64,000 nt of DNA from an uncultured Bacillota bacterium (GTDB lineage: Bacteria; Bacillota; Dethiobacteria; DTU022; UBA8154). Position numbers and translations under genes: made by a program. Each line of letters opens with the position of its first letter. Within the stretch, counting starts at the first letter, position 1. Shown here in pieces: positions 50,901 to 59,677 of the stretch. The notes under the pieces were generated by a model. The model did no database searches and was not told the origin of the DNA. It saw only the letters and a program-made list of their open reading frames with translations. The stretch is taken from the NCBI GenBank assembly GCA_937973635.1, contig CALJJZ010000035.1:74812-138811 (forward strand), read 5' to 3'.

Positions 50901-51437
50901 GCCCGGTTCGCGGATATAATAGGGGGTGTTATCCCAGCGCCCGTGCAGCATGCTGTTATGCCTGGGGTTAAGGACCCTGCCGTCGGGGTTGCCGTTATAG
51001 AAGCGGTCTACAAAAATCTGGTAAAGGACGCCGTCCCTGAACCAGGGGGGGGCGGCTTCGGCCCCCGGCTGATAGACAGTGAGCTGGTAAGAGGGGGGCT
51101 CCGTCTCCCGGAGCAGGCCCAGCCCGCCGCCCGCATCGCTGCGGCCGTAATAATACTCTCCCCTCTGTGTCTGAAGGATAAAATAATACCAGAGCAGGCC
51201 AGGCTGCTGCGGGGTGGTAAAAACAACCCTGTAAGCCCCCTCCTTACCTGCCCGGTGCATCTCCATGATCTCTTCCTTTTCTTCCTTTTCTTTCCAGAGG
51301 CGCAAAAAAACCTGCCGCACCCCGGCAGCAGTCCCGGCTTTCAGGGCCAGGGTCACGGCGGTACCGCAGGGAACAGCCCCAAAGGGCCGACGGCAGAAAG
51401 GATCATGGGAATTGTGCAGGATACCGAGCTCCGTCAT
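47958..51437 (-). CDS. Fused GH13 amylase/pullulanase and GH77 4-alpha-glucanotransferase
   Basis: One 1159-residue polypeptide with two enzymes. An N-terminal beta-sandwich (1-110, CBM34-like) is followed by a GH13 barrel (about 130-600) with DGVFSHTGS, GWRLDVADELP, LLGEVWEDAS and MTGSHDCAR. The GH77 (MalQ) half starts at LLHPTSLPSPGGIGDLG (about 660) and has YGNSPYQCFSAFAGNP, RIDHFLGLERYW, AEDLGLVTPEV and YTGTHDNNTLLGW. NCBI labels such proteins bifunctional glycogen debranching protein/4-alpha-glucanotransferase. No signal peptide. It completes glycogen breakdown after glgP. Confidence 0.92.
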   Translation of the reverse strand: MTELGILHNSHDPFCRRPFGAVPCGTAVTLALKAGTAAGVRQVFLRLWKEKEEKEEIMEMHRAGKEGAYRVVFTTPQQPGLLWYYFILQTQRGEYYYGRSDAGGGLGLLRETEPPSYQLTVYQPGAEAAPPWFRDGVLYQIFVDRFYNGNPDGRVLNPRHNSMLHGRWDNTPYYIREPGTNRVARWDFFGGNLAGVRDKLPYLKHLGVRALYLNPIFASPSNHKYDTADYHTIDPMFGDNDCFKELCAEAARMGISIILDGVFSHTGSDSIYFNKEGNYNTLGAWQSTASPYYAWYRFRRHPDDYECWWGIDTLPNVNEMEPSYRKFIISGENSVLRHWHRMGIKGWRLDVADELPGPFLQELRRTLKELDPGAVLLGEVWEDASNKISYGERRDYLLGLELDSVTNYPLRRLMLDFILGRAEAEKVQQEIMNLYENYPLQHFYSAVNMTGSHDCARLLTELRAGLPADLPQEKEEALKLARLKLFVLWQMTFPGVPCIYYGDETGVMEGGEDPENRSSYPWGLENEEVRRYFQTMIALRNHYDVLRSGSWKNVYAAGGAYAYVREIKGGVDVFGQEKMDNMAIVLLNREPEREAAFDLDLSPWCGGVLVDPLDHYRELALEDGRLRLTLGPLEGRLLLRDRWGANRLARRESGILLHPTSLPSPGGIGDLGAEAYAFIDFLKESRQSYWQILPLNPPAYGNSPYQCFSAFAGNPLLIDLRRLMEEGLLHQEELKDVPRHSEGFVDFAAVQEGKEKLLRRAFSRFNGGDDAAYLAFCAAHARWLDDFALFMALKKHFGGRPWNRWEREAAFRQAEALERFRALLAAEIAYQKFLQYLFFRQWLELKDYAHKQGVRIIGDLPLFVAHDSSDVWSRPHLFALNEEGDPLFMAGVPPDYFSETGQLWGNPHYRWDKMEEEGFRWWKERLQVLLELVDFVRIDHFLGLERYWEIPAGEKTAEKGRWVKGPGEKFFKSLREELGELPLIAEDLGLVTPEVQALKLRLGIPGMQVMQFMLEPRLDAVLELPLFERETVLYTGTHDNNTLLGWYLAGGREIPPAEEAAQREEKQEGEPAEAEKEKICRYFIDAAMASDAALVILPLQDVLSLDSSARMNTPGMVEGNWGWRLKGGELTPAVARELRALSEKYHRNKERTENLTTKA

Positions 51438-51468
51438 TAGGACACCACACTGCCTGGGACTTTGTTTA

Positions 51469-51499
51469 GTTTAAAGTACAGTTTAAAGCGCTGTTTAAA
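51469..51499. repeat. Three GTTTAAA repeats with 12-bp spacing upstream of the GH13-GH77 gene
   Basis: GTTTAAA occurs at 51469, 51481 and 51493, in the spacer between glgP and the fused gene. Each contains the palindromic core TTTAAA; the even spacing suggests a regulator binding array or promoter element. Confidence 0.5.
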
Positions 51500-51521
51500 T
51501 ACAAGGCTAAGATTAAAGCAA

Positions 51522-53996
51522 TCATCCGGCCACTTCCCGGTATAAAGTCAGCGGGGGGAAGGGGTGTTCGCGCAGGACTACGGGGTTGGTTTTCCAGATC
51601 TCCCGGGCATACTCGGAGATGGTGCGGTCGCTGGAAAATTTGCCGGAGTGGGCGATATTGACAATACACATCTTTAACCAGCTGTCACGGTTACGGTAGG
51701 CCTGCTCGATCTCCTCCTGCGTCCCCACATAAGAAGGGAAATCCTTGAGCACAAAAAATTCATCATTATGATAAAGGAGTGACTTGTAGATGGTATTGAA
51801 TTCCTGGGTCCCGCCGGGGAGAAACCCGTCGATCATCTGCCCCAGGACCCTTTTAATCCTGGGTTCGCTGTTATATTGCTCCAGGGCATTGTAGCCCCCG
51901 TAGCTGTAATACCCCAGCACTTCGCTGGGCGTCAGGCCAAAGATAAACATATTATCCCTGCCCACTTCCTCCAGGATCTCAATATTGGCGCCATCCAGGG
52001 TCCCGATGGTCACAGCCCCGTTCATCATAAACTTCATATTTCCCGTACCCGAGGCCTCTTTGCTCGCCGTGGATATCTGCTCGCTCACATCAGCGGCGGG
52101 GATGATCTTCTCCGCCAGGGAGACACGGTAATTCTCCAGGAAAGCCACCTTGATCCTGTCCTTAACCAGGGGGTCGGCATTAATGCGGGCAGCCACGGTG
52201 GAGATCAGCTTAATCGTCCGTTTGGCCAGGTGGTACCCGGGCGCCGCTTTGCCGCTCAGGATAAAGGTGCGGGGGTAAATATCCAGGTCGGGGTTGTCAC
52301 GGAGACGGTTATAGAGGTCCATAATATGCAGGACGTTGAGGATCTGGCGCTTATAAGCGTGGATACGCTTGACCTGAACCTGGAAAATGGACGACACGTC
52401 CACCTCAAGCTGACAGCTTTCCCGGATGAGCCGGGCCAGTTTTTGTTTATTCTCCAGCTTTATGCGGCCGATCTCTTCCCGGAAAGCGGCATCGTCAGCA
52501 TACTTTTCCAGGTTGACCAGCTGCCAGGGTTCACGGATCCAGTCCGGGCCGATGGTTTCGCTGATCAGCTCTGCTAGGGCGGGATTGGCGCGCAAAAGCC
52601 AGCGCCGGTGCGTTATACCGTTGGTCTTGTTGTTGAACTTATGGGGAAAGGCCTCGTAAAAATTCTTCATTTCCCGCTGCTTGAGGATCTCTGTATGCAC
52701 CTTTGCCACGCCGTTGACGCTGTAGCTCCCCGCGATGGCCAGGTGGGACATCTTGACGCGGCCGTGGGCGATAATGGCCATACTGGCAATGCGGTCCCAC
52801 TGTCCCGGGTACTTTTGCCACAGCTCCTGGCAGAAACGCTCGTTCAACTCCTCGATAATCATATAGATCCGCGGCAGCAGTTCGCGCATCATCTCCACAG
52901 GCCAGGTTTCCAGCGCTTCCACCATGGTGGTATGGTTGGTATAGGAGATGGTCTGGCTGGTAAGCTCAAAGGCCTCGTCCCAGCCCAGCCCCTCCTCGTC
53001 CATGAGCAGACGCATCAGTTCGGCCACGGCCAGCGCCGGATGGGTATCGTTGATATGCACAGCCACCCTGCGGGAAAGCTCGCTGATGGGCCGCCCCTTT
53101 TTCTTCAGGCGGCGGATAATGCTCTGCAACCCGGCGGAGACAAAGAAATACTCCTGCTTGAGGCGCAAGAGCCGTCCCTCTTGGTGCGTATCGTCGGGAT
53201 AGAGGAACTGGGAGATAGACTCGATGGCGTATTTGTATTCCAACACGCTCTGCTGGTTAGTATAGCCCAGATTTAAGGGGTTAAAGCAATCGGGGGTCTG
53301 CTCCGCACTCCAGAGGCGCAGGGTGTTAATCGTATTATTGCGGTAGCCGGTGATGGGAATATCGTAGGGGACTGCTAGCACAGCCTCGTAGTCTTCATGG
53401 TGAAAGAGCAGCCTTGTCCCCGCGTCCTCTACCCTCACCCGGCCGCCAAAACGCACCTCCACAGCCTTTTCAGACTTGCGGATTTCCCAGACATTCCCCT
53501 CTTTAAGCCAGTACTCGGGGAGCTCCACCTGGTAACCGTCCACCACTTTCTGTTCAAAAAGGCCGTATTTGTAACGGATGCCGCAGCCATGGCCGGGCAG
53601 AGAAAGGGAGGCCATGGAATCTAGAAAACAAGCGGCCAGGCGGCCCAGGCCCCCGTTGCCCAGCCCCGCATCCGGTTCCTGGGCCTCCAGGTCCGCCAGG
53701 TCAATGCCCAGCTCTTTTAACCCTGCTGCGCAGACTTCCTGCAGCCCCAGGTTCAAAAGGTTGTTCCCCAGCAGGCGTCCCAGCAAAAATTCCATGGAAA
53801 AATAGTAAACTTCCCGCTCCTCCATCTCTCTGTAGTGCCTGTTTGTCTCGATCCAGTTTTTGGTGAGATGTTCCCGGACCATCGTCCCCAAGGTCAGATA
53901 CTTCTCCATATCCGTTGCTTCTTCCAGGCTAACGCCGTGCATAATTTGAATTTTTTCCACAAAGGCCTCTTTAAAGCTCTCTTTACTCCTAAACAA
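51522..53996 (-). CDS. glgP: Glycogen/starch phosphorylase
   Basis: A GT35 alpha-glucan phosphorylase, 824 residues, releasing glucose-1-phosphate. DAGLGNGGLGRLAACFLDS, VAVPYDIPITGY, VHINDTHPALAVAELMR and the PLP lysine in EASGTGNMKFMMNG are all present. The start is TTG at 53996 with GGAGGGG close upstream. It follows glgA by 18 bases. Confidence 0.97.
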   Translation of the reverse strand: MFRSKESFKEAFVEKIQIMHGVSLEEATDMEKYLTLGTMVREHLTKNWIETNRHYREMEEREVYYFSMEFLLGRLLGNNLLNLGLQEVCAAGLKELGIDLADLEAQEPDAGLGNGGLGRLAACFLDSMASLSLPGHGCGIRYKYGLFEQKVVDGYQVELPEYWLKEGNVWEIRKSEKAVEVRFGGRVRVEDAGTRLLFHHEDYEAVLAVPYDIPITGYRNNTINTLRLWSAEQTPDCFNPLNLGYTNQQSVLEYKYAIESISQFLYPDDTHQEGRLLRLKQEYFFVSAGLQSIIRRLKKKGRPISELSRRVAVHINDTHPALAVAELMRLLMDEEGLGWDEAFELTSQTISYTNHTTMVEALETWPVEMMRELLPRIYMIIEELNERFCQELWQKYPGQWDRIASMAIIAHGRVKMSHLAIAGSYSVNGVAKVHTEILKQREMKNFYEAFPHKFNNKTNGITHRRWLLRANPALAELISETIGPDWIREPWQLVNLEKYADDAAFREEIGRIKLENKQKLARLIRESCQLEVDVSSIFQVQVKRIHAYKRQILNVLHIMDLYNRLRDNPDLDIYPRTFILSGKAAPGYHLAKRTIKLISTVAARINADPLVKDRIKVAFLENYRVSLAEKIIPAADVSEQISTASKEASGTGNMKFMMNGAVTIGTLDGANIEILEEVGRDNMFIFGLTPSEVLGYYSYGGYNALEQYNSEPRIKRVLGQMIDGFLPGGTQEFNTIYKSLLYHNDEFFVLKDFPSYVGTQEEIEQAYRNRDSWLKMCIVNIAHSGKFSSDRTISEYAREIWKTNPVVLREHPFPPLTLYREVAG

Positions 53997-54014
53997 TTAC
54001 CCCTCCACCCCCTG

Positions 54015-55439
54015 TTATCCTACCAGTTGCCGGTAAAGATCCAGATATTGCTGTGCCGAAGCCTCCCAGCCGTGGTCCTCCTGCATGGCACCACAAACCA
54101 GCGTTTTCCAGGCATCATGGTTCCGGTAGACAGCCAGGGCCCTTTTTACCGTATTTATCATATCATAAGTAGCATAATGCTTAAAGGTGAATCCATTTCC
54201 CGTCCCCGCCGCCTCGTCGTAGTTACGGATCGTATCCTTAAGCCCGCCCGTCTCCCGCACCACCGGTATAGCGCCATAGCGCAGGGCAATAAGCTGGCCG
54301 GTGCCGCAGGGTTCAAAGAGGGAAGGCATCAGGAAGAAATCGGCTCCGGCATAAATCTTGCGCGCCAGGGACTCGTCAAAAAAGATATTGACAGAAAGCT
54401 GTCCGGGGAAGCGCCCGGCCTGCTCTGCAAGAAAGCGGGTATATCTCTCTTCCCCTGTTCCCAGGAAAACCAGCTGTATGCCTGTGCCCAGGAGCTCAGC
54501 CAGCCCTTCCACAATTAAATCCACCCCCTTTTGCTCTACCATGCGGTTGATAAAGGCGCACAAGGGGACCTCCCCGTCCTTTTTCAGGCCCAGCTGTTCT
54601 TGCAGCAACAGCTTGTTCTGCTGCTTTTTGGAGAGGGAGCTACGGTAATTGACAAAAATATCCGGGTCCGTGGCCGGATTGTAGGCAGTACGGTCAATGC
54701 CGTTGACAATACCGCGCAGTTGCGCGCTGCGCTGCTGCAATATCCCCTCCATGCCGTACCCGTAGCCGGGCTGCTGAATCTCCTGCGCATAGCTGGGAGA
54801 AACGGTCGTAAGGTAATCGGAAAAAACCAGTCCCCCTTTGAGGAAGCTAACCTGGCCGTAAAACTCCAGGGCCGACACGGTAAAGTAGCTTTCGTCCAGC
54901 TCCAGCAGGTCTTCAAGGATTTCCCGGGGGAAATTCCCCTGGTAGAGGATATTGTGGATGGAGAAAACGGTCTTAATCTTCCGGCACAGAGGGTCAGCGG
55001 CGTAGTGTGAACGGAGAAAAACGCTGACAGGGCCGGTATGCCAGTCATGGCAATGCAGAATATCGGGTATAAAGTCCAGGCTGGAAAGGGACTGAAGCAC
55101 GGCCCGGCAGAAAAAGGCAAAGCGCTCCGCATCGTCATAAAAACCATAAAGGCCGCTGCGGTGAAAATAATAGGGGTTCTCGATAAAATAAAAGGGCACC
55201 GCCCGGTAATCCAGGCGCTTCAGTTCACAGTACTGGTAACGCCAGCTCAGCGTAACCATTACTTTTTGCAGGCGGGACATATTGGCATAAGCATGGGGAT
55301 CCTGCCCGTAACAGGGCATAATTACCCGGGCGTCCACGCCCAGCCGGCGCAACGCAGCCGGCAGGGAACCCACTACATCGGCAAGTCCTCCCGTCTTGGC
55401 AAAGGGAAAAGCCTCCGCGGCCACAAACAACACTTTCAT
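54015..55439 (-). CDS. glgA: Glycogen synthase
   Basis: A GT5 glycogen synthase, 474 residues, transferring glucose from ADP-glucose to growing alpha-1,4 chains. ADP-glucose-binding KTGGLADVVGSLP, HCHDWHTGPVSVFLR, VFSIHNILYQGNFP and the C-terminal SLFEPCGTGQLIALRYGAIPVVRETGGLKDTI are typical. It lies 84 bases downstream of glgD. Confidence 0.97.
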   Translation of the reverse strand: MKVLFVAAEAFPFAKTGGLADVVGSLPAALRRLGVDARVIMPCYGQDPHAYANMSRLQKVMVTLSWRYQYCELKRLDYRAVPFYFIENPYYFHRSGLYGFYDDAERFAFFCRAVLQSLSSLDFIPDILHCHDWHTGPVSVFLRSHYAADPLCRKIKTVFSIHNILYQGNFPREILEDLLELDESYFTVSALEFYGQVSFLKGGLVFSDYLTTVSPSYAQEIQQPGYGYGMEGILQQRSAQLRGIVNGIDRTAYNPATDPDIFVNYRSSLSKKQQNKLLLQEQLGLKKDGEVPLCAFINRMVEQKGVDLIVEGLAELLGTGIQLVFLGTGEERYTRFLAEQAGRFPGQLSVNIFFDESLARKIYAGADFFLMPSLFEPCGTGQLIALRYGAIPVVRETGGLKDTIRNYDEAAGTGNGFTFKHYATYDMINTVKRALAVYRNHDAWKTLVCGAMQEDHGWEASAQQYLDLYRQLVG

Positions 55440-55522
55440 TGTTGATCAGCCTCCCCCATTTTAAAAGCACGCTTAGCGCATACCGGCGCGCCTTCCAATT
55501 AAGATCCGGGATCAACCAGGGC

Positions 55523-56638
55523 CTAAATAATTTTCCTCTTCTCTGCCACCAGGGGCAGCTCCGCCGTCCCGCTGACCGTTTGGCCCGGCGACACGCACAC
55601 GTCTTTGTCCAGAATTACCCGGTTAAGCACGGCGCCGGTGCCAATTTCACATTTTTGCATGACAATACTGTCCTTGATATACGCTCCGGGCTGGACTTTA
55701 ACTCCCCGGAATAAAATGCTATTTTCCACAGTGCCGCCAACTATGCAGCCGTTGGCCAAAAGAGAGTTTGTAACGGAGGAGCCTTTCAGGTAACGGGTGG
55801 GCGGTTCGTCTTTGATTTTCGTATGGATAAGCCCGGGGAAAAAAAATAGCTCCTCCCAAATTTCCCGCTGCAGCAGCTCCATACTGTGGCGGTAATAAAG
55901 TTCTATGGTATCGATCACGGCAGTGTACCTTTCCAGCAAATAGGCGTAAACTTTAAATCTCCGCAGGTTCGGCATAATAACTCCTGTGAGCAGGTCTGTG
56001 CCTCCATTATGTAAGTTCTTTTCCGCCAGTTCCAGGAGCAGGTTTTTGGAAAGGATATAGATCTCCAAGAGTATGCTGCTATTCTCCGGCTGTTTTTCTT
56101 TCTCCGTAATGGCCAGGACCCTACCCCTTTCGTCCAACTCCAGGCAAAGCCGCGGCATCCCCCCGGCGGCGGCAACCCTTTCGCTGTAAAAAACCGTTAT
56201 CTCCGCTCCCTTTTCCTGATGATAACGTACCGCCTCTTTAAAAGCGATATTACAGACGATATTGGCAGCGGCCACCACAACGGTTTTCTGGCTGCTCCGG
56301 TCAAAGTAGTCCCTGTGGGCAAAAAAACTGTTCAGGTCAAAATCAGGCAGGGAAGGGGCGTCCAGGGTATGGGGCGGCAGGATAATCAGGCCGTCCTGTT
56401 TGCGGCTCAGATCCCAGCTCCGGCCCGAGCCCAGGTGATCCATAAGGGAACGATATTTCTCCCGGGTAAAGACAGCCACATTTTGCATCCCTGAGTTGGC
56501 CATACTGGAAAGGACAAAATCCACGAGCCGGTACTTACTGCCAAAAGGGACGGAAGCAATACAGCGGGGGCCGGTAAGCGCCCCCAGGAGGTCGCCGCTT
56601 TTACTGCTGACATTGATTACGCCCATAACATCTTTCAT
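55523..56638 (-). CDS. glgD: GlgD, regulatory subunit of glucose-1-phosphate adenylyltransferase
   Basis: The non-catalytic partner of GlgC found in Firmicutes, 371 residues. The nucleotidyltransferase fold is present (IASVPFGSKYRLVDFVLSSMANSG), but the N-terminal GGxGxR loop is replaced (SSKSGDLLGALTGPRC). The C-terminal left-handed helix reads YIKDSIVMQKCEIGTGAVLNRVILDKDV. With GlgC it forms the active, allosterically tuned enzyme. It follows glgC by 67 bases. Confidence 0.95.
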   Translation of the reverse strand: MKDVMGVINVSSKSGDLLGALTGPRCIASVPFGSKYRLVDFVLSSMANSGMQNVAVFTREKYRSLMDHLGSGRSWDLSRKQDGLIILPPHTLDAPSLPDFDLNSFFAHRDYFDRSSQKTVVVAAANIVCNIAFKEAVRYHQEKGAEITVFYSERVAAAGGMPRLCLELDERGRVLAITEKEKQPENSSILLEIYILSKNLLLELAEKNLHNGGTDLLTGVIMPNLRRFKVYAYLLERYTAVIDTIELYYRHSMELLQREIWEELFFFPGLIHTKIKDEPPTRYLKGSSVTNSLLANGCIVGGTVENSILFRGVKVQPGAYIKDSIVMQKCEIGTGAVLNRVILDKDVCVSPGQTVSGTAELPLVAEKRKII

Positions 56639-56705
56639 TACTCTTCCCCTTTCCCGGCAGGAATATGGCAGAGACAGCTTCCTAAATAGCGCTGCTGTCA
56701 GATCT

Positions 56706-57872
56706 TCAACTGTTGATAAAGGTGTTCTCCTGAATAATCATGTTTTCTTCTACCAGGATAATTTGTGGCGCAGCCCCAGTCCTGTCGTCGTAGATGCGGC
56801 AGCCGTCTTTAATCACCGTGTTCTCATCGATAATCGCCCTTTTAACCTGCACATTACGGCCAATGCGCACGTACGGCATGATTACCGCGTCCTCAATCAA
56901 CGATCCTTCCCCCACGCGCACGCCGGTAAAGAGGACGGAATGGCGCACCGTCCCTGCGACGGTGCAGCCCTCGCTAACCAGCGATTGTTCCACACTGGCC
57001 GTAGCGGTAAGGAGCTGGGGCGGCTGACTGGGGTTAACGGTATAAATACGCCAGCTATGGTCGTCCAGCTTGAGGGCAGGTTCTGGCTCCAGCAGGTCCA
57101 TATTGGCCTCCCAGAGAGACTCTACCGTTCCCACGTCTTTCCAGTAACCATAAAAGCGGTAGGCATACATCCGACAGCCTTCATGCAGCATTAAAGGGAT
57201 CACATCGCCGCCAAAATCGTTCCGGGAAAGGGGGTTTTTATCGTCTTTTTTAAGATATTTTCCCAGGATCCTGCGGTTGAAGAGGTAGACCCCCATGGAA
57301 GCCAAGTTGCTGAGGGGCTGCTTCGGCTTTTCGGCAAACTGGATGATCCGGCCGTCTCCATCCGTGTTCAAGACGCCAAAACGGCTTGCTTCCTTCCAGG
57401 GGACCTCGATTACGGCGATGGTCACATCGGCTTCTTTTTCTTTGTGGTATTTAAGCATCAGGGAATAATCCATTTTATAAATATGGTCCCCGGAGAGGAT
57501 GAGGACATAACGGGGCCTGTGCTGTTCAATAAAATAAAGGTTTTGAAAAACGGCGTTGGCCGTACCGCGGTACCATTTTCCTCCTTTCTCCTGGACAAAA
57601 GGCGGCAAGATGGTTAGACCCCCTTCCTTGCGGTCAAGGTCCCAAGGGATGCCTATGCCCAGGTGCGAATTGAGAATCAGGGGCTTATACTGGGTCAGTA
57701 CGCCTACGGTATAGATCCCCGAGTTGGTGCAGTTGCTCAGCGTAAAATCAATAATGCGGTACTTGCCGCCAAAAGGCACCGCCGGCTTCGCCAGCTCCTT
57801 GGTCAGAAAGCCCAGCCTGCGCCCTTCCCCGCCGGCCAGCAGCATGGCCACACATTCCTTTTCTTTAACCAC
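56706..57872 (-). CDS. glgC: Glucose-1-phosphate adenylyltransferase
   Basis: Makes ADP-glucose from ATP and glucose-1-phosphate; 388 residues. [32 protein letters not shown] is the catalytic loop with its Arg and Lys residues, [11 protein letters not shown] the metal-binding Asp region, and [12 protein letters not shown] and the C-terminal left-handed beta-helix follow. The start is GTG with a G-rich site upstream. First committed enzyme of the pathway, beside its subunit glgD. Confidence 0.97.
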   Translation of the reverse strand: MVKEKECVAMLLAGGEGRRLGFLTKELAKPAVPFGGKYRIIDFTLSNCTNSGIYTVGVLTQYKPLILNSHLGIGIPWDLDRKEGGLTILPPFVQEKGGKWYRGTANAVFQNLYFIEQHRPRYVLILSGDHIYKMDYSLMLKYHKEKEADVTIAVIEVPWKEASRFGVLNTDGDGRIIQFAEKPKQPLSNLASMGVYLFNRRILGKYLKKDDKNPLSRNDFGGDVIPLMLHEGCRMYAYRFYGYWKDVGTVESLWEANMDLLEPEPALKLDDHSWRIYTVNPSQPPQLLTATASVEQSLVSEGCTVAGTVRHSVLFTGVRVGEGSLIEDAVIMPYVRIGRNVQVKRAIIDENTVIKDGCRIYDDRTGAAPQIILVEENMIIQENTFINS

Positions 57873-57904
57873 CCTGGCAGCCCCCCTTGTATATATACTC
57901 TAAA

Positions 57905-59647
57905 TTAATATCCGGCAATCTTTTCCGCATAAGCGCTGCGCAGTTTTTCCATAAAAGCTGTGTCCATCGGACCCTGGAGTGTCTTCACCTCCTGAAAACG
58001 CAAAGGGATAGAGATGCGAGAGGGGTCATAGCCGCTTTCTTTTTTGATCTGCCAGCGTTCCCGCTGTAAAAGAGAGAAGCGCCCTTCCAGATCTTGGGCC
58101 AACCCGGCAAAACCGGCGGCGCTGAGGGCTGTGGCCACCGTCTCCTCATCATAGATGTTGCGGGCAAAAAGGCAGGCAACCAGGCAGGTAAGCATAAGCC
58201 TCTGCCTCTCTTCCTTTTCCAGATAGACCAGGGCCTGGGCCAGCTCCGGCTTTTTTTGCTGATCCAGCTGGTAGCCGGCACTGTCGAGGTGGGAATAACG
58301 AAAGCCCAGGGCCTGGGAAACAAAAAATACGGGGCCGGTGGCATAGCCGGCCATCTCCTGGCCCAGCACACAGGCAAATTCAGCGCCGCCGTAGCGGGCT
58401 GCGGCTGCTGCCGTCCCTTCACCCAGCAGGCGGTAAAATTCATTGGGCCGGGTGGCAATGGCAGCGATGGCCCGGCGGTAGAGCTCCACCTCCCCGAAAG
58501 CCAGGGGCACAAGGGTTTCGGCCTCCCCCACAAGGCCGGCGGCACGGGCTTCTGTGGCCCAGGCCAGGGCCACGCCGCAGCTGATCACGTCCAAGCCCCA
58601 TTTTTCCGCTTCGTCCAAAAGCAACATCACCGCTTCTCCCGGCGCCAGGCCCAGCATGCTGCCCATGGCAAAAATCGGTTCGTGGTCATAGGAGACCTGC
58701 TTGTAGTAATATTCATGCTCGGGGCCAAATTTCTCCCGCAGCAGGCCGATATGGATGCAGCCTACGGGGCAGCCGCTGCAGGCGATCTGACGCAGCAGCA
58801 GCTTCTCGGCAAAGTATTCCCCGCTAATCTGCTCGGCCCCCTCAAAGGTCGTAGCGCTGAGGTTGCGGGTGGGCAGGGAATGCAGGCCGTTTAGGACCAG
58901 GACATTTACAGGCGTCCCCAGGTCATGGTACTTGGCCATGGCGCCGGAGCCAGTAATCCGCTGGTAGATCTGGCGGTAAACCTGTCGGTATTCCTTTCCG
59001 TCCCCGGGCAGAGGAAAAGAGCGGCTGCCGCTTACCATCACCGCCTTCAGTTTTTTACTGCCCATGACCGCCCCGGCGCCCAGGCGCCCGAAATGGCGGA
59101 AAGTATCTACATTAATACAGGCGTATTTTACCAGGTTTTCCCCGGCGGGGCCGATGCGCAGGATACTGCGTTGCCCGCGGCCCTGCGGTTCGCTTGTGCG
59201 GATCGTGCGGGCCGTTATGCCTGCGTCCATGCCCCACAGGTGGCCCGCCTCCTTGCAGGCAAAATGGTTGTCCCCCAGCACCAGGTAAACGGGCCGGGGC
59301 GACTGCCCCCGGATGATAAGGGCATCAAGGCCGGAGAAGCGCAGGGCCAGGGCCAGGCGCCCGCCGGCATGGGTCTCCACATAATCGCCGCTGTAGGGAG
59401 ATTTAAAGCCCAGCACCACCTTGCTCATGAGGGGGTAGTAACCTGTAAGGGGGCCTATGGCAAAAATAAGGGGCTGCCCGGGGGCAAAGGCATCTTCGCC
59501 AGGTTGGCCATATTCACGGTAAAGGGCGGCGGCCAGGCTGCTGCCCCCCATCTTTTCCCTCAGGTCCTCCCTCTTTTGCAGGCGGCAGGCACCCCGTTCC
59601 AGATCGACGATCATAATTGTCAGAGGCGGATGATGATTATTTTCCAT
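57905..59647 (-). CDS. Aldehyde ferredoxin oxidoreductase family protein
   Basis: A tungstopterin/4Fe-4S oxidoreductase of the AOR family, 580 residues. The N-terminal pterin-binding domain has FAIGPLTGYYPLMSKVVLGFKSP and VETHAGGRLALALRFSGLDALIIRG; cluster ligands are in RQIACSGCPVGCIHIG, with a probable fourth Cys in TCLVACLFARN. AOR enzymes oxidise aldehydes to acids with ferredoxin. It is placed between glgC and the ferredoxin gene within the glycogen run, 32 bases from glgC. The substrate is unknown; a sugar-derived aldehyde is possible (inference). Confidence 0.9.
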   Translation of the reverse strand: MENNHHPPLTIMIVDLERGACRLQKREDLREKMGGSSLAAALYREYGQPGEDAFAPGQPLIFAIGPLTGYYPLMSKVVLGFKSPYSGDYVETHAGGRLALALRFSGLDALIIRGQSPRPVYLVLGDNHFACKEAGHLWGMDAGITARTIRTSEPQGRGQRSILRIGPAGENLVKYACINVDTFRHFGRLGAGAVMGSKKLKAVMVSGSRSFPLPGDGKEYRQVYRQIYQRITGSGAMAKYHDLGTPVNVLVLNGLHSLPTRNLSATTFEGAEQISGEYFAEKLLLRQIACSGCPVGCIHIGLLREKFGPEHEYYYKQVSYDHEPIFAMGSMLGLAPGEAVMLLLDEAEKWGLDVISCGVALAWATEARAAGLVGEAETLVPLAFGEVELYRRAIAAIATRPNEFYRLLGEGTAAAAARYGGAEFACVLGQEMAGYATGPVFFVSQALGFRYSHLDSAGYQLDQQKKPELAQALVYLEKEERQRLMLTCLVACLFARNIYDEETVATALSAAGFAGLAQDLEGRFSLLQRERWQIKKESGYDPSRISIPLRFQEVKTLQGPMDTAFMEKLRSAYAEKIAGY

Positions 59648-59677
59648 CGCTTTTTCTCCTGTCTCCCCTATTCAGCT

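Noticed and set aside
51466-51669. 67-aa minus-strand ORF
   Set aside because: Out-of-frame overlap with the end of glgP and the GTTTAAA repeats; no site for translation.
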